Assembly: GCF_017876095.1 (NCBI RefSeq)
Contig: NZ_JAGINM010000001.1
Location: 372,001-436,000, forward strand
Reading direction: 5' to 3'
Source of the DNA: Azospirillum agricola
GTDB taxonomy: Bacteria; Pseudomonadota; Alphaproteobacteria; Azospirillales; Azospirillaceae
Length of the DNA stretch: 64,000 nt
Shown: piece by piece, positions 53,168 to 61,451 of the stretch
Numbering within the stretch: the stretch's first letter is position 1
Layout: each line of letters opens with the position of its first letter
Made by a program: the position numbers and the translations under genes
The notes under the pieces: generated by a model
The model's input: only the letters and a program-made list of their open reading frames with translations
Database searches by the model: none
Told to the model about the DNA's origin: nothing

Positions 53168-54460
53168 ATGACCGACAGCGCATCCTCGCGGCATGCCGAG
53201 CCGGGAATCCGGCTCGGCGATGCCGTCCACCGCGCCGCCAAGCGCTTCTTCATCGGCACGCACCGCACCGCGACGCCCGAGGAGACGCTGGCGCGCATCA
53301 CTCCGCATCTCGGCCGCTGCGGCATCACGCGGCTGGCCGACGTGACCGGCCTCGACCGGCTCGGCATCCACACGGTGCTCGGCCACCGGCCGAACAGCCC
53401 GACCCTGTCGGGGAGCGCCGGCAAGGGCTTCAGCCTCGCCGCCGCCACCGTCTCGGCAGCGATGGAGGCGATCGAGTTCCATCACGCCGAGACGCTCCGG
53501 CTGCCCTACATCGAGGCGAGCTGGAACGAGCTTCCCGCCGCCGCTCGCATCCCGGTGGACCGGCTGCCCGGCACCAAGAACGGCTCCTTCCGCCCGGACC
53601 GGCCGGAGTTCTGGGCCTGGGGCTGGGATCTGATGGGCGGGCGCAGCATCGCCGCCCCCTGGACCTCGGTGGCCCTGCTGGGCAACCCGGTGGCGCGGCC
53701 GGGGCTGCGCAGCTTCTACGCGATGGGCACCAACGGGCTGGCCAGCGGCAACCATATACTGGAGGCGGTCGCCGCCGGCCTCTACGAGGTGATCGAGCGC
53801 GATTCGGTCGCCTGCTGGCGCTACGCCGCCGAGGCGCTGCGCTGGCCCACCCCGCGCGTCGCGCTGGAGACCATCGACAGTCCGGTGATCCGGGATCTGC
53901 TGGGCCGTTTCGACGAGGCGGGCATCCGGCCGCTGCTGTTCGACGTGACCTCCGACATGGGGGTGCCGACTTACATGGCGATGGTCTACGACCGCGACCT
54001 GCGCAAGACCGGCATGCACCGCGGCTACGGCACCCATCTGGAGCCGGCGGTCGCCATGGCGCGCGCCCTGACCGAGGCGGTGCAGTCACGTCTGGTGCTG
54101 ATCGCCGGGTCGCGCGACGACTTCTTCCGCCGCGACCTGATCCGCAACCAGAACGCCGACGGCGCCGCGGAGGTCGCCGCGCTGGAGAGCCAGCCGGCGA
54201 CGGTGGACGGGCGGCGCTTCGTCAACCGCGCGACGCCGACCTTCGAGGGCGACATTGCCCTGCTGCTCGGCATTCTGCGCCAGACCGGCGTCGAGCAGGC
54301 GCTGGTCTTCGACCTGACCCAACCGGAGATGGACATCCCGGTGGTGCGGGTGGTGGTGCCCGGCCTGGAGGGCTACAACTTCGACTTCTACGCGCCGGGC
54401 GCCCGGCCGGTGGCCTTCGCCAACGCGCTGCGGAGCCAGATGGCGGGAGCGGCGTCATGA
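53168..54460 (+). CDS. YcaO-family cyclodehydratase/thioamide synthase
   Basis: 430 residues. YcaO enzymes activate a peptide backbone amide by ATP-dependent phosphorylation, allowing azoline or thioamide formation. Visible family features are SAGKGFSLAAATVSAAMEAI with Glu100 and Glu103 (ATP/Mg site), and GNHILEAVAAGLYEVIERDS with Glu199, Glu207, Glu210 and Arg211. Others are RALTEAVQSRL and the DIPVVRVVVPGLEGYNFDFY segment. The C-terminus lacks the PxPxP end of azole-forming TOMM YcaOs, as in TfuA-dependent YcaOs. It overlaps tfuA by 4 bp. Two Nif11-leader peptides directly upstream are the likely substrates. Thioamidation rather than azole formation is inferred from the TfuA partner. Confidence 0.9.
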   Translation: MTDSASSRHAEPGIRLGDAVHRAAKRFFIGTHRTATPEETLARITPHLGRCGITRLADVTGLDRLGIHTVLGHRPNSPTLSGSAGKGFSLAAATVSAAMEAIEFHHAETLRLPYIEASWNELPAAARIPVDRLPGTKNGSFRPDRPEFWAWGWDLMGGRSIAAPWTSVALLGNPVARPGLRSFYAMGTNGLASGNHILEAVAAGLYEVIERDSVACWRYAAEALRWPTPRVALETIDSPVIRDLLGRFDEAGIRPLLFDVTSDMGVPTYMAMVYDRDLRKTGMHRGYGTHLEPAVAMARALTEAVQSRLVLIAGSRDDFFRRDLIRNQNADGAAEVAALESQPATVDGRRFVNRATPTFEGDIALLLGILRQTGVEQALVFDLTQPEMDIPVVRVVVPGLEGYNFDFYAPGARPVAFANALRSQMAGAAS

Positions 54461-55851
54461 GAATCTGCGTCTTTCTCGGGCCGACCATGCCGGTGGCCGA
54501 CGCCCGCGCCCTGCTGCCCGGCGCGGTCTATCTGCCGCCCGCCGCCCAGGCCGACATCCTCAGCGCCATGACCATCCACCGGCCGGATGTGATCGCCCTG
54601 ATCGACGGGGTGTTCGGCCAGTCGCTGTCGGTCTGGCACAAGGAGATCCTGTTCGCCCTCCACAGCGGCGTCGCCGTCTACGGCGCCTCCAGCATGGGGG
54701 CGTTGCGCGCCGCCGAATGCCACCCCTTCGGCATGGTGCCGGTCGGCGAGGTGGCGCGGCAGTACATCGACGGCCGCCTGAGCGGCGACGACGAGGTGGC
54801 GCTGGCCCATGCCGGGCCGGAGGACGGCTATTTCCCCCTGTCGGAGCCGCTGGTCAACCTGCGCGCCAGCCTTGCCGCCGCAGTGGCCGCCGGGGCGATC
54901 GACAGGGAGCGCCACGACCGGCTGATCGCCGCCGCCAAGGCGCTCTACTTCACCGAGCGCACCCGCGACCGCGTGTGGGCCGGGGCCGGGCTGGGCGAAT
55001 CGGAGGCGGCCGGGCTCGACGCCTTCCTGGCGACCGGAGCGGTCGATCAGAAGCGGCTCGACGCCGAGGCGCTGCTGGTCCATCTGCGCAGCCTGATCAC
55101 TCCGCCGCGACCGGCGCCCTTCACCTTCAACGCCTCGCACTATTTCGAGGCGCTGTACGAGCGCGACCGCCGCGTCGCCCATGGCGGGCACAGCGTCCCG
55201 CTGTCGGAGATCGCCAGCCACGCGGCGCTGCACCGTCGCGACTTCGCCGAGATCAACGCGGCGGCGCTCGGCCGGCTGCTGGTGGTGCAGCTTGCCGACA
55301 CGCTCGGAGTCACGGTGGACCAGGAGGCGGTCGCCGCCGAGATCCGCCGCTTCTGCGCGGCGCGCGGCATTCCCGACGCTGCCGGACTGGCCGACTGGTG
55401 CCGGCGCAACGACCTGACCGACGCCGAGTTCACCGCGCTGGCGACCGAACTGGCGATCGAGCGGGCGATGCGGCAGTGGCTGATCCCGCGTCGTTTCCTG
55501 ACCCGCACCACCAAGCCGGTGCTGAACGAACTGCGCCTGCGCGGCCTCTACGAGAAGACCGCCGAGGAGGCGGCGCTGATCGAGCGGGTGATGGAGCTGC
55601 ATTTCGGCGACGCCGGCCAGCAGCCCAAGGACACGCTGGAAGAGCTGATCGCCGACCACCTCGCCAACAGCGAGGCGCTGATGGACGCGCCGGCCGATGT
55701 CTGGTCGTTTGAAGCCGGCTTCAAGGACGTGCATGATCTGCGCATCGACCTGATGCGCGCCAAGCAGGTGCGCGACCTGTTCCGCCAGCTGGCCGGGGAG
55801 GCCGAGGCGGCGCTTGGCCCCGCGGAGCAGGCCGAGGAGGAGACGATTTGA
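54457..55851 (+). CDS. TfuA-like protein with long C-terminal extension
   Basis: 464 residues. The TfuA domain is at about 1-225: MRICVFLGPTMPVADARALL, HRPDVIALIDGVFGQSLSVWHKEIL (in parts), GVAVYGASSMGALRAAECHPFGM, GDDEVALAH. TfuA proteins (named from the trifolitoxin genes) assist YcaO in thioamide installation, presumably by delivering sulfur. Minimal members are about 220-250 residues. Here about 240 extra residues, helical and charged, follow (NASHYFEALYERDRRVAHGG, RRFLTRTTKPVLNELRLRG, FEAGFKDVHDLRIDLMRAKQ). That part might contact the leader or the sulfur carrier. It overlaps ycaO and the thiS-like gene by 4 bp on each side, so stoichiometric co-translation is likely. Confidence 0.9.
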   Translation: MRICVFLGPTMPVADARALLPGAVYLPPAAQADILSAMTIHRPDVIALIDGVFGQSLSVWHKEILFALHSGVAVYGASSMGALRAAECHPFGMVPVGEVARQYIDGRLSGDDEVALAHAGPEDGYFPLSEPLVNLRASLAAAVAAGAIDRERHDRLIAAAKALYFTERTRDRVWAGAGLGESEAAGLDAFLATGAVDQKRLDAEALLVHLRSLITPPRPAPFTFNASHYFEALYERDRRVAHGGHSVPLSEIASHAALHRRDFAEINAAALGRLLVVQLADTLGVTVDQEAVAAEIRRFCAARGIPDAAGLADWCRRNDLTDAEFTALATELAIERAMRQWLIPRRFLTRTTKPVLNELRLRGLYEKTAEEAALIERVMELHFGDAGQQPKDTLEELIADHLANSEALMDAPADVWSFEAGFKDVHDLRIDLMRAKQVRDLFRQLAGEAEAALGPAEQAEEETI

Positions 55852-56126
55852 GCGAGACGACGATCCGCATCCCCACGCCGCTGCGCGGCTTCGTCGGCGG
55901 GCGCGATCAGGTGGCGGTGCCCGGCGCCACGGTGCGGGAGGCGCTGGCCGCGCTGACCGCCGGGCAGGAGAGCTTCCATGACCGGCTGTTCACCGCCGAG
56001 GGCGAACTGCGTCGTTTCGTGAACGTCTATCTCGGCCGCGACGACGTGCGCCGGCTGGGCGGTCTGGACGCGACGCTGCCGGCCGGCGCCACCCTGACCC
56101 TGATGGTCGCCCTGGCGGGCGGTTGA
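55848..56126 (+). CDS. ThiS/MoaD-like sulfur carrier protein
   Basis: 92 residues from TTG, with GAGGAGGAGA upstream; it overlaps the tfuA stop by 4 bp. Ubiquitin-like fold pattern of MoaD/ThiS/CysO: TIRIPTPLRGFVGG, VPGATVREALAALTAG, FVNVYLGRDDVRRLGG, LDATLPAGATLTLMVALAGG. The C-terminal Gly-Gly is the site for adenylation and thiocarboxylate formation. The E1-like partner with rhodanese domain is the next gene. In this setting it probably carries sulfur for the YcaO/TfuA reaction rather than for thiamine or Moco synthesis (inference). Confidence 0.9.
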   Translation: MSETTIRIPTPLRGFVGGRDQVAVPGATVREALAALTAGQESFHDRLFTAEGELRRFVNVYLGRDDVRRLGGLDATLPAGATLTLMVALAGG

Positions 56127-56150
56127 GGCCCTGCGGTTGAGGAGAGCGTC

Positions 56151-57308
56151 ATGAGCCTGAAGGACCGCCGTCTGGCCGAGCTGCGCGCCCGCATTCCGGA
56201 GGTCGGCCCCGCCGATGCCCTGGCCTTGCAGAGCGGCGGAGCCCTGCTGGTCGATGTCCGCGAGGACGAGGAGACCGCTTCCGGCAGCCCGGCCGGGGCG
56301 CTGCGCCTGCCGCGCGGCTTCCTGGAGCTGCGAATCGAGGACAAGGCGCCGGATGCGGCGCGGACCGTGCTGCTGCTGTGCGCCGGCGGCACCCGCTCGC
56401 TGTTCGCGGCGGAGGATCTGGCCCGGCTCGGCTACGCCGACGTCCGGTCGGTCGCCGGCGGCTTCTCGGCCTGGAAGGCGGCGGGCCTGCCGGTGGAGGT
56501 GCCGCCGCAGCTCGACGCCGCCCAGCGCGAGCGCTACCGACGCCATCTGACCATGCCGGAGGTGGGGGAGGCCGGTCAGCACCGTCTGCTGCGCAGCCGC
56601 GTCGCCCTGATCGGGGCGGGCGGGCTCGGCTCGCCGATCGCGCTCTATCTCGCCGCCGCCGGGGTGGGGCGGCTGACCCTGATCGACGACGACCGGGTCG
56701 AGCGCAGCAATTTGCAGCGCCAGATCCTGCACGCCGAGAGCCGGCTCGGCCAGCGCAAGGTCGAGAGCGGGCGGACGGCTCTGCTCGATCTCAACCCGAC
56801 CATCGAAGTGGTGGCCCATGACACCCGGCTGGAAGCCGGCAACGTTCTGGAACTGCTCGGCGGCCACGACGTGGTGGTCGACGGCTCGGACAATCTGCCG
56901 ACGCGCTATCTGGTGAACGACGCCTGCCTGCGGCTCGGCGTGCCGAACGTCTACGGCGCGATCTTCCGCTTCGAGGGGCAGGTCGCGGTGTTCGGTGGGG
57001 CGGCACCCGGCCTGCGGCCTTGCTACCGTTGCCTGTTTCCGGAGCCGCCGCCGGCGGAATACGCGCCTTCCTGCGCCGAGGCCGGCGTGCTGGGCGTGCT
57101 GCCCGGCGTGATCGGCACGATCATGGCGGCGGAAACCATCAAGCTGCTGCTTGGGCTGGGCGAGCCGTTGGCCGGCCGGCTGATGCTCTATGACGGCCTG
57201 CGCGGGGAGTTCAACGAGATCGCGGTGCCCGCCGACCCGGACTGCCCGTCCTGCTCGAACGGGGTCACGGCGGTGCTGTCCGACATCGCGGCGGTGTGCG
57301 GCGGATGA
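56151..57308 (+). CDS. ThiF/MoeB-type E1-like adenylyltransferase with N-terminal rhodanese domain
   Basis: 385 residues. A rhodanese domain comes first (about 20-118) with active-site Cys77 in LLLCAGGTRS and the end GGFSAWKAAGLPV. The adenylation domain (about 125-385) has IGAGGLGSPIALYLAAAGVG, IDDDRVERSNLQRQILH (Asp and RxxxxQR-like ATP site) and two zinc pairs, CYRC and CPSC. Such enzymes adenylate the C-terminal Gly of a sulfur carrier and, with persulfide from rhodanese, make a thiocarboxylate. In MoeZ and MOCS3 the rhodanese is C-terminal; here the order is swapped. It lies 24 bp after the sulfur carrier gene and closes the operon. Confidence 0.92.
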   Translation: MSLKDRRLAELRARIPEVGPADALALQSGGALLVDVREDEETASGSPAGALRLPRGFLELRIEDKAPDAARTVLLLCAGGTRSLFAAEDLARLGYADVRSVAGGFSAWKAAGLPVEVPPQLDAAQRERYRRHLTMPEVGEAGQHRLLRSRVALIGAGGLGSPIALYLAAAGVGRLTLIDDDRVERSNLQRQILHAESRLGQRKVESGRTALLDLNPTIEVVAHDTRLEAGNVLELLGGHDVVVDGSDNLPTRYLVNDACLRLGVPNVYGAIFRFEGQVAVFGGAAPGLRPCYRCLFPEPPPAEYAPSCAEAGVLGVLPGVIGTIMAAETIKLLLGLGEPLAGRLMLYDGLRGEFNEIAVPADPDCPSCSNGVTAVLSDIAAVCGG

Positions 57309-57337
57309 GCGTGTGGCGGGTGGCCGGTGACGGAGCG

Positions 57338-57733
57338 CTACGCCGCCGTTTTCTCGGCGAGGACCGAGTTGACCAGCTTCTTCAGCGCGGCGAAATCCAC
57401 CGGCTTGGTCACCAGATCGGTGGCGCCGCTGTCGAGCGCGCGCTGCCGGTTCTCGTCATCGCCGTAGGCCGTCACCATCACCACCGGCACGGTGGGCAAT
57501 TCCGCCCGCAGGCGCTCCAGCAGGGCCAGACCGCTCATGCCCGGCATGTTGATGTCGCTGAGCACAAGCACCGCTTCCGGTTGAAGGCCGGCGGCCAGAG
57601 ACGCCAGGGCCTGCTCCGCCGAGGCGGCGAAATGCAGCGCCAACTGCCCGGTGCGCAGTTCGGCGCGGAAGCGCTGCCGGAACAGATCCGCGACGTCCGG
57701 CTCGTCATCAACGACAAGGATACCCAGGGTCAT
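57338..57733 (-). CDS. Stand-alone receiver (CheY-like) response regulator
   Basis: 131 residues. Acidic pocket VVDDE, phospho-acceptor Asp60 in [12 protein letters not shown], conserved Thr in MVTAYGDD and Lys in LVTKPVDF. No output domain, so it signals by protein contact. Its ATG overlaps the stop of the upstream PAS kinase gene by 4 bp, so that kinase is the likely phosphodonor. The sequence is notably like the receiver at the N-terminus of the hybrid at 59589-61223 (same DINMPGM and QRFR segments), suggesting duplication within this cluster. Confidence 0.92.
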   Translation of the reverse strand: MTLGILVVDDEPDVADLFRQRFRAELRTGQLALHFAASAEQALASLAAGLQPEAVLVLSDINMPGMSGLALLERLRAELPTVPVVMVTAYGDDENRQRALDSGATDLVTKPVDFAALKKLVNSVLAEKTAA

Positions 57734-59481
57734 GGTTTGCGGCGCTCCCCTAGCGACACCGCCGGTACGGCGCGTGGCAGCGTGATCGTGAATTCGGTGT
57801 GGTCGTTTTCGGCGCTGGTCACGTCGAATCGCCCTCTGTGCTGATGTACCACGATGTCGTAGCTAAGCGAAAGCCCCAAGCCGGTGCCTTCGCCCGTCGG
57901 CTTGGTTGTAAAGAAGGGCGTGAAGAGTTTTGCAATCACCGCTTGGGGCATGCCGGTGCCATTGTCCCGGATCTTGACCTCGACTTTCCATCCGCAATCG
58001 ACGGTCGAAACGATCAGCCTTGGATGGTAGTCGGGTCTGGTTTCCGCCTGCTGCCGTTTGCGCAGCGCGTAGAAGGCGTTGGTGAACAGATTCACCAGGA
58101 CGCGCGAGATGTCCTGGGGCACGAGGTTCAGCGACGCCACGGCCGGATCGAACCGGCGCTCCAGCTCGGTGTTGAAGTCGCGGTCCTGGGCGCGGACGGC
58201 GTGGTAGGAGAGTGACAGCGCCTCGTCCACCAGCGCGTTCAGGTCGGTGGATTGCCATTCCCCGCCGCCGCCCCGCGAATGGGCCAGCATGCTCTTGACG
58301 ATGTTGTCAGCCCGCCGGCCATGGTCGGCGATCTTGTGCAGGTTGCTGGTCAGGCTGGCAACGAGGTCGTCGGCGTCGGTGCGCGCGTCGGCATCCAGAT
58401 GGCCGTTCAGGGGGGCGAGCAGCGCCAGCAGCTCGGTCAGCAGCTCGCTGGACAGCTCGGCGAAGTTGTTGACGAAGTTCAGGGGATTCTTCAGCTCGTG
58501 GGCGATGCCGGCGGTGAGCTGGCCGAGCGACGCCATCTTCTCCTGCACGATGAGCTGCTGCTGGGTGTCGCGCAGCTCCTTCAGGATGGCTTCGGCGCGC
58601 TCCTTGGCCTCGCGCAGTTCGCTTTCGATCCGCTTGCGGTCGGTGATGTCGACGTGGGTGACGACATAGCCGCCATCGGCGCGCGGTGCCGTCCGGATGT
58701 CAAGGATTCGTCCGCTCGGTACCTGACGCTCGGCGTTGATGACGCAGCGGACCAGGAAGCGGCTGGCCAGCTCGGCGATGACCGGTTCGGCGGGGACATC
58801 GCCGTAATCGCCGCGCTCGTGGTTGTAGCGCAGCATCACGTCCATCGGCGTGCCGGGCGGGAACAGGCCGGGCGGATAGTCCCACAGCCGCAGGAACTCG
58901 CTGTTTGCCCCCTCCATCCGACGGTCGCGGTCGAGCATCAGCACGCCGTTCGGCATCGCGTCGATGGCGGCCTGGAGCAGTTGCCACTGATGCGGCATCT
59001 GGGCGTAGCTGGTGTGCGGCCGGACTTGGGCCAGCGTTTCCAGCACCGCCGGTGCGCCGCCCCAGTCCACCGGCTCCAGAAGCTGGTCGAACCATTGCAC
59101 GCTGCCGTCGGCGTGTCGGCGCTTGATGCGGCGGACATCGGCGCGCACGACGCCGGCCAGGCACTGCTCGTAGGCGTGGCGGTCGGCGAAGGCGGTGTCC
59201 TCGGGGATCAGCGCCAGGATGCCGGGCAGGGCCAGCACGTCGCCGGCCGACCCGTAGCCGAGAAGGAGCGCCGCCGGTTCGGTGCAATGCAGGATCTTTC
59301 CGCCCTGCTGCCCGCCCTGGTGGATGATCACCCCGGGCATGACCGACAGCACCTGCTCGCGGTAGCGGCGGGCCCGGTCGATGGTGCCCTGCACCGACGC
59401 CGGGGCCGCCAGCTCGTCGACGGCCACGCCGTCGCCGCTGTGGGTGCCGCTGTTGATGCCGGTGTCGTCCGGGCCGCTCAT
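57730..59481 (-). CDS. Cytoplasmic PAS-PAS histidine kinase
   Basis: 583 residues, no membrane segment. A degenerate first PAS region lies at about 35-150, and a PAS_7-like second at about 165-285 (AIDAMPNGVLMLDRDRRMEG, GYVVTHVDITDRKRIE). A coiled coil (AKERAEAILKELRDTQQQLI) leads to HisKA with GIAHELKNPLNFVNNFAELS and HATPase with VLVNLFTNAFYALRK, RDNGTGMP, GTGLGLSLSYDIV. Ligand or cofactor of the PAS domains is unknown. It lies between the hybrid kinase gene and the receiver gene on one strand, probably one signalling operon. Confidence 0.93.
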   Translation of the reverse strand: MSGPDDTGINSGTHSGDGVAVDELAAPASVQGTIDRARRYREQVLSVMPGVIIHQGGQQGGKILHCTEPAALLLGYGSAGDVLALPGILALIPEDTAFADRHAYEQCLAGVVRADVRRIKRRHADGSVQWFDQLLEPVDWGGAPAVLETLAQVRPHTSYAQMPHQWQLLQAAIDAMPNGVLMLDRDRRMEGANSEFLRLWDYPPGLFPPGTPMDVMLRYNHERGDYGDVPAEPVIAELASRFLVRCVINAERQVPSGRILDIRTAPRADGGYVVTHVDITDRKRIESELREAKERAEAILKELRDTQQQLIVQEKMASLGQLTAGIAHELKNPLNFVNNFAELSSELLTELLALLAPLNGHLDADARTDADDLVASLTSNLHKIADHGRRADNIVKSMLAHSRGGGGEWQSTDLNALVDEALSLSYHAVRAQDRDFNTELERRFDPAVASLNLVPQDISRVLVNLFTNAFYALRKRQQAETRPDYHPRLIVSTVDCGWKVEVKIRDNGTGMPQAVIAKLFTPFFTTKPTGEGTGLGLSLSYDIVVHQHRGRFDVTSAENDHTEFTITLPRAVPAVSLGERRKP

Positions 59482-59588
59482 GACCGTTGCGCATCCACCT
59501 GTCGTTGGCGTCGCGGCATTGTCGTGCAGGGAAACCGCCGATGCAATCGATACGATAGGAAACGAAGGGTTTTCCTGGAGGGTGGTTC

Positions 59589-61223
59589 TCAGGGAACGTC
59601 GAGCGGCAGCCGCAGGATGAATCCGGTTCCGCAGCCGGGCACGCTCTCGACGTCGATCTCCCCCGCCAGCTTGCCGGTGACCAGATTGAACACGGCGTAG
59701 AGGCCGAGCCCCATGCTGCCGGCGCCGCGCCGGGTGGTGGCGAAGGGCTGGAACAGGCGGGGCAGGATCTCCGGCGGAATGCCGCGCCCGTCGTCGGCAA
59801 CACGGAGCTCCACCCGCTCCTCGTCCAGCAGGCGGGCCGTGACCGTCACCCGGCCCCCGCGCCCGGCGTCGAAAGCGTGGGCGAAGGCGTTGGTCAGCAG
59901 AGCGATCAACACCTCGGTCAGGGCGCCCGGATAAGTGTCGAGCAGCAGCCCCTCCGGGCAGTCGAGCCGAAGCTCGTGCCCGGCGGCGGCGGGCTGGACC
60001 CGCACGGCCAGGATGATGTCGGCAAGATACTCGCGCAGGTCGAATCGGCTGCGCGGGGAGGACGCCTTGCCCTCCGTCACCAGCTTCAGGCTCTGGATCA
60101 GGGCGGCGGCGCGCTCGATGTTGGTGACCAGCAGGGACGACACCTCGCTGGCGGTGCCGACATACTCCTGGAAATCACTCTTGCGCAGCAGGCCGCCCTG
60201 AAAGGTCAGGATGATGGATTCCGAGGCGTTCTGGAGGTGGGTGGCGGCGGTCAGCGCGATGCCGACCGGCGTGTTGATCTCGTGCGCGACGGCGGCGATG
60301 AGCTGGCCGATCACCGCCATCTTCTCCGCCCGGATCAGGTCGCCCTGCATCCGCTCCAGATCGCTCAGGGCCTTTTCCGCCGAATCCTTGGCCCGCCGCA
60401 GCGCCTCCGCCTGGACCTTGCGCTCGGTGATGTCGTGGAGCCAGACGATGTAGACGGCGCGCCCCTCATAGACCGTGTGGTCGAAGGAGACGATCATCCA
60501 GACGGCCCGGCCGTCGTCGCGGACGAACTGGATCTCGTCGTTGCGGACCGTTTCGAGGTCGCCCCGCTCCTTCTCCGGAACCACGGCCGACCCGGCCGGA
60601 TCGAGTCCGCGCGCCTCAACATGGCGGTGCAGGGCCACCGCGCCATGCTCGCGCATGGCGTCGGGGGTCGTGCCGAACAGGTCGAGGCAACGCTGGTTGC
60701 AGTAGAGAAGTTCGCCCTCCTCGGTGAGGATCGACACGCCGATCGGGCTGGTGTCGAGCACCCGGCGCAGGCGCTCGGCCTGGGCGCGGGACGCGGCCTC
60801 GGCCGTGCGGGTCTCCTGGAGGGCGGCGCGCAGCTTGCGCACCGTCCGGCAGGCCTCCAGTGTCTTGTGGATGGTGGCTTCCAGGTCGGCGAAGTCGATG
60901 GGCTTGACGATGAAGTCGAAGGCACCCCGGTTCATCGCCGCGCGGATGTTGCCGAGATCGCCGTAGGCCGAGACCATCACCGCCCGGATGTCGGTGTTGA
61001 CCTGCGGCAGATGGTCGAGCAGCGTCAGGCCGTCCATGCCGGGCATGTTGATGTCGCTCAGCACCATGTCGATGTCGGGCTCGGCACGCAGGGTCGCCAG
61101 CGCCTCCTGCCCGTCATGGGCGAACAGGAACTCCAGCTCGCCCGAGCGGACGGCACGGCGGAAGCGCTGCGTGATCAGCGTTTCGACGTCCCGCTCGTCG
61201 TCGACCACCAGAATCTTGCCCAT
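59589..61223 (-). CDS. Hybrid receiver-PAS-histidine kinase
   Basis: 544 residues, soluble. N-terminal receiver ([13 protein letters not shown]; phospho-acceptor Asp in [13 protein letters not shown]; Lys in IVKPIDF), a PAS domain at about 155-275 ([35 protein letters not shown]), then a coiled coil. HisKA with [20 protein letters not shown] and HATPase with [23 protein letters not shown] and [13 protein letters not shown] follow. A receiver in front of a kinase usually gates kinase activity by an upstream phosphodonor, which could be the symporter-kinase encoded at 61452 onward. First gene of the three-gene signalling set. Confidence 0.93.
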   Translation of the reverse strand: MGKILVVDDERDVETLITQRFRRAVRSGELEFLFAHDGQEALATLRAEPDIDMVLSDINMPGMDGLTLLDHLPQVNTDIRAVMVSAYGDLGNIRAAMNRGAFDFIVKPIDFADLEATIHKTLEACRTVRKLRAALQETRTAEAASRAQAERLRRVLDTSPIGVSILTEEGELLYCNQRCLDLFGTTPDAMREHGAVALHRHVEARGLDPAGSAVVPEKERGDLETVRNDEIQFVRDDGRAVWMIVSFDHTVYEGRAVYIVWLHDITERKVQAEALRRAKDSAEKALSDLERMQGDLIRAEKMAVIGQLIAAVAHEINTPVGIALTAATHLQNASESIILTFQGGLLRKSDFQEYVGTASEVSSLLVTNIERAAALIQSLKLVTEGKASSPRSRFDLREYLADIILAVRVQPAAAGHELRLDCPEGLLLDTYPGALTEVLIALLTNAFAHAFDAGRGGRVTVTARLLDEERVELRVADDGRGIPPEILPRLFQPFATTRRGAGSMGLGLYAVFNLVTGKLAGEIDVESVPGCGTGFILRLPLDVP

Positions 61224-61451
61224 CCCGCCTTCCTAACGCCGTTCCACGCGACCCGCGGCCCGATCCCGGCTCCGGACCGCGCGAATGGAGAAAGTCGTAG
61301 CACACCCATCCGCCGGAGTTGCAGACATCAAAGGTCGGGAAGCGTCGGGAAACCGCAAAATCCTTCCTTTCAGACCGTCCCTTGCGACACAAGCCCACCA
61401 TGATAGCACGGGATCGCGCCGGAGGAAGACGGCCATGCCACCGAAACGCGC

